6,317 nt of DNA from an uncultured Bryobacterales bacterium. Its GTDB lineage: Bacteria; Acidobacteriota; Terriglobia; Bryobacterales; UBA6623. The stretch is from NCBI GenBank assembly GCA_946887065.1, contig CAMPKL010000233.1, positions 1 through 6,317 on the forward strand, read 5' to 3'. The notes beneath the pieces are model-generated. The model made no database searches and was not told the DNA's origin. It saw nothing but the letters and a program-made list of their open reading frames with translations. Made by a program: the position numbers and the translations under genes. Below, one piece after another: positions 5,140 to 6,317 of the stretch. Each line of letters begins with the position of its first letter. Positions within the stretch are counted from its first letter, which is position 1.

Positions 5140-6225
5140 TTACTCCTCTGCTAGAGCCGCGGCGACCGCAGGCTCAATCGTTTCGGCCGCGAGCGCCTGT
5201 CCCGCTACGTTGAAGTGGGCGTCGTATTCGAAATACAGTCTCTCATTTGCACGCTCTCGAAAGGCGCCGGTCAAATCGACCGCGGCGGCGCCCGCTTGTT
5301 GCGCCGCTTCCGCGAGCTGTTCGTAGCCGAGGCGCTCGTTCTGCAAATAGTCGCCGCCGAAAAGCTTCTCGTAGTCGCTTACGTAGGTTGACTCCTTCGA
5401 AGGCAACAGCGCGACGACCACGTCCACGCCCTGTGCTTCGGCGTGTTCGATCATGCCCTTCAGCACTTGCTCAACGTGCGCCGCCATGCCGTCTTTCAAG
5501 TATCCCGGGTGCGCGCCCGCCTCGCGAAACAGCATCAGCCCCAGCTCCGACCGGCCGCTGTCGAGTGCCGGCGGCGCGGGGCTTTTCGGACGCAACAACT
5601 TCGCCAGCCTAAAGGCCATACTGCGTTCCCACCAAGGCATCGACCGGTAAGCATCCCAGCCGAAGCGTTCGTAAAAATGCGCGAAATCATCCGCCGTCAT
5701 CTCCGCCGTCAAGTCATTGGGAAAAATCGCCACAACCACGACCTCAGGATCGTGCCGATCCAGCAGCCAATCCAGCACCATCGCGTACTGCTCAATGTAG
5801 AAACTCTGCTGGCCCAAGTTGAGCACGGGAACGTCCAGCGCCTTCCCAATCAGCGAAGGGAACGTCTCGCCCTCTTCCACCCACACCCCAAACGTAAACG
5901 AGTCGCCCAAAAACGCCACACGCGCCGCGTCGTAATCGCGCCCCACATTGCGAAAGCCGTACTCGTCCGTCGAATACGCCGCCTCCACGCCCGTCTCCCG
6001 CCACTTCACCCGAAAATCATGCAAGTTCGGTCGCGTATGGAAGCCCCACTCCGCGTGCGGTTCAAACATCTCAAACAACACACGATGCCGATCGGCGAAA
6101 TCCGCCGGAACCAGCAAGCCCGTCGAGATGACCAGGGCTTCCGCTAGAAGCCACACCACGGCGAACATCACCAGCAGCGCCGCCCAGGCCGCTGCACGCT
6201 TGCTTGACTGTGCCGGAGGCGCCAA
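5140..6225 (-). CDS. Membrane-anchored SGNH/GDSL-type hydrolase (361 aa)
   Basis: One N-terminal hydrophobic helix (about residues 11-38) follows a short basic segment (SSKR), so the protein is probably anchored with its catalytic domain outside. Block I is GDSFTFG at 107-113, with nucleophile Ser109. A block II Gly lies in LNLGQQSF (Gly138), a block III Asn in FPND (Asn170), and the Asp/His pair in YDAHFNVAG (Asp335, His337). The segment before block I (STDEYGFRN, 85-93) is typical of SGNH proteins near exopolysaccharide O-acetylation genes (AlgX/AlgJ-like and MBOAT partners). Such proteins transfer or remove acyl groups on glycans or lipids; the substrate here is not known. The start is TTG 6225, the only in-frame start between the upstream TAA and the hydrophobic helix; it has no strong ribosome binding site, and the Met at residue 20 is a poorer choice since it would cut the helix. 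It lies 16 bp after the preceding gene and 6 bp before the dehydrogenase gene. Confidence 0.85.
   Translation of the reverse strand: MAPPAQSSKRAAAWAALLVMFAVVWLLAEALVISTGLLVPADFADRHRVLFEMFEPHAEWGFHTRPNLHDFRVKWRETGVEAAYSTDEYGFRNVGRDYDAARVAFLGDSFTFGVWVEEGETFPSLIGKALDVPVLNLGQQSFYIEQYAMVLDWLLDRHDPEVVVVAIFPNDLTAEMTADDFAHFYERFGWDAYRSMPWWERSMAFRLAKLLRPKSPAPPALDSGRSELGLMLFREAGAHPGYLKDGMAAHVEQVLKGMIEHAEAQGVDVVVALLPSKESTYVSDYEKLFGGDYLQNERLGYEQLAEAAQQAGAAAVDLTGAFRERANERLYFEYDAHFNVAGQALAAETIEPAVAAALAEE
5143..5148 (-). promoter_or_regulatory. Ribosome binding site (GAGGAG) of the zinc dehydrogenase gene
   Basis: Read on the minus strand, GAGGAG stands 9 nt before the ATG at 5133. It is embedded in the last codons of the SGNH hydrolase gene, so ribosomes finishing the hydrolase stop beside the next start, a usual sign of coupled expression. 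Confidence 0.75.
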
Positions 6226-6241
6226 GCGCCCATCTTAGCCG

Positions 6242-6316
6242 CTACCAGGGGATCTGAGACGGCAGATACGCGTCGATCAGCCGTTGATAGTAGGGCCGCA
6301 ACTCCGCGACGTTCGG
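6242..6316 (-). CDS. C-terminal end of an unidentified gene, cut by the window edge
   Basis: On the minus strand one frame stays open from the window edge to a TAG at 6242-6244 and codes 24 residues ending RPYYQRLIDAYLPSQIPW. The aromatic, helix-like ending, good codon use and stop just 16 bp before the SGNH hydrolase start all favour a real upstream gene in the same operon. The fragment is too short to name a family. The other minus-strand frame from 6317 runs on into the hydrolase region and codes an unlikely Arg/Ala-rich product. Confidence 0.55.
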   Translation of the reverse strand, partial: PNVAELRPYYQRLIDAYLPSQIPW

Positions 6317-6317
6317 C

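Noticed and set aside
5443..6147. A 234-codon plus-strand open frame
   Set aside because: It is antisense to the SGNH hydrolase gene, with a low-complexity Arg/His/Gln composition and no recognisable motif.

Overview
The window is a GC-rich stretch of bacterial chromosome with tightly packed genes and strong G/C preference at third codon positions. The gene mix resembles soil Acidobacteriota of the Solibacter/Bryobacter kind: a chromate-type transporter, a small secreted orphan, a transglutaminase-like protein, a PAP2 phosphatase, a zinc alcohol dehydrogenase and a membrane-anchored SGNH hydrolase. That assignment is an impression from composition and gene content; no rRNA or marker gene is present to prove it. 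I see no tRNA, rRNA, CRISPR array, insertion sequence or prophage gene.

The left part (1-3154) and the PAP2 gene (to 4157) all read on the plus strand. The window opens inside a chromate transporter (ChrA/CHR family, C-terminal 135 residues). Next is a 240-residue secreted protein of unknown function. A compact cassette of three small genes follows: hypothetical protein A (1315-1626), a 100-residue protein with a Rho-N-like C-terminus (1642-1944), and hypothetical protein B (1941-2255). A and B are diverged paralogs, and the middle gene sits between the two copies. The middle gene has a near-perfect Shine-Dalgarno and B overlaps it by 4 bp, which points to one transcript. A transglutaminase-like protein and a polytopic PAP2-superfamily phosphatase then complete the plus-strand run.

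The right part (4105-6316) reads on the minus strand: the end of an unidentified gene, then an SGNH/GDSL hydrolase with one N-terminal membrane anchor, then a zinc-dependent medium-chain dehydrogenase. Spacings are 16 bp and 6 bp, so these are probably one operon. The dehydrogenase converges on the PAP2 gene and their coding ends overlap by 53 bp.

The points most worth a second look are the A / Rho-N / B cassette, the transglutaminase-like protein that lacks the usual catalytic His position, and the coding overlap between the PAP2 and dehydrogenase genes. None amounts to a proven new system; the small-protein cassette is the best candidate.
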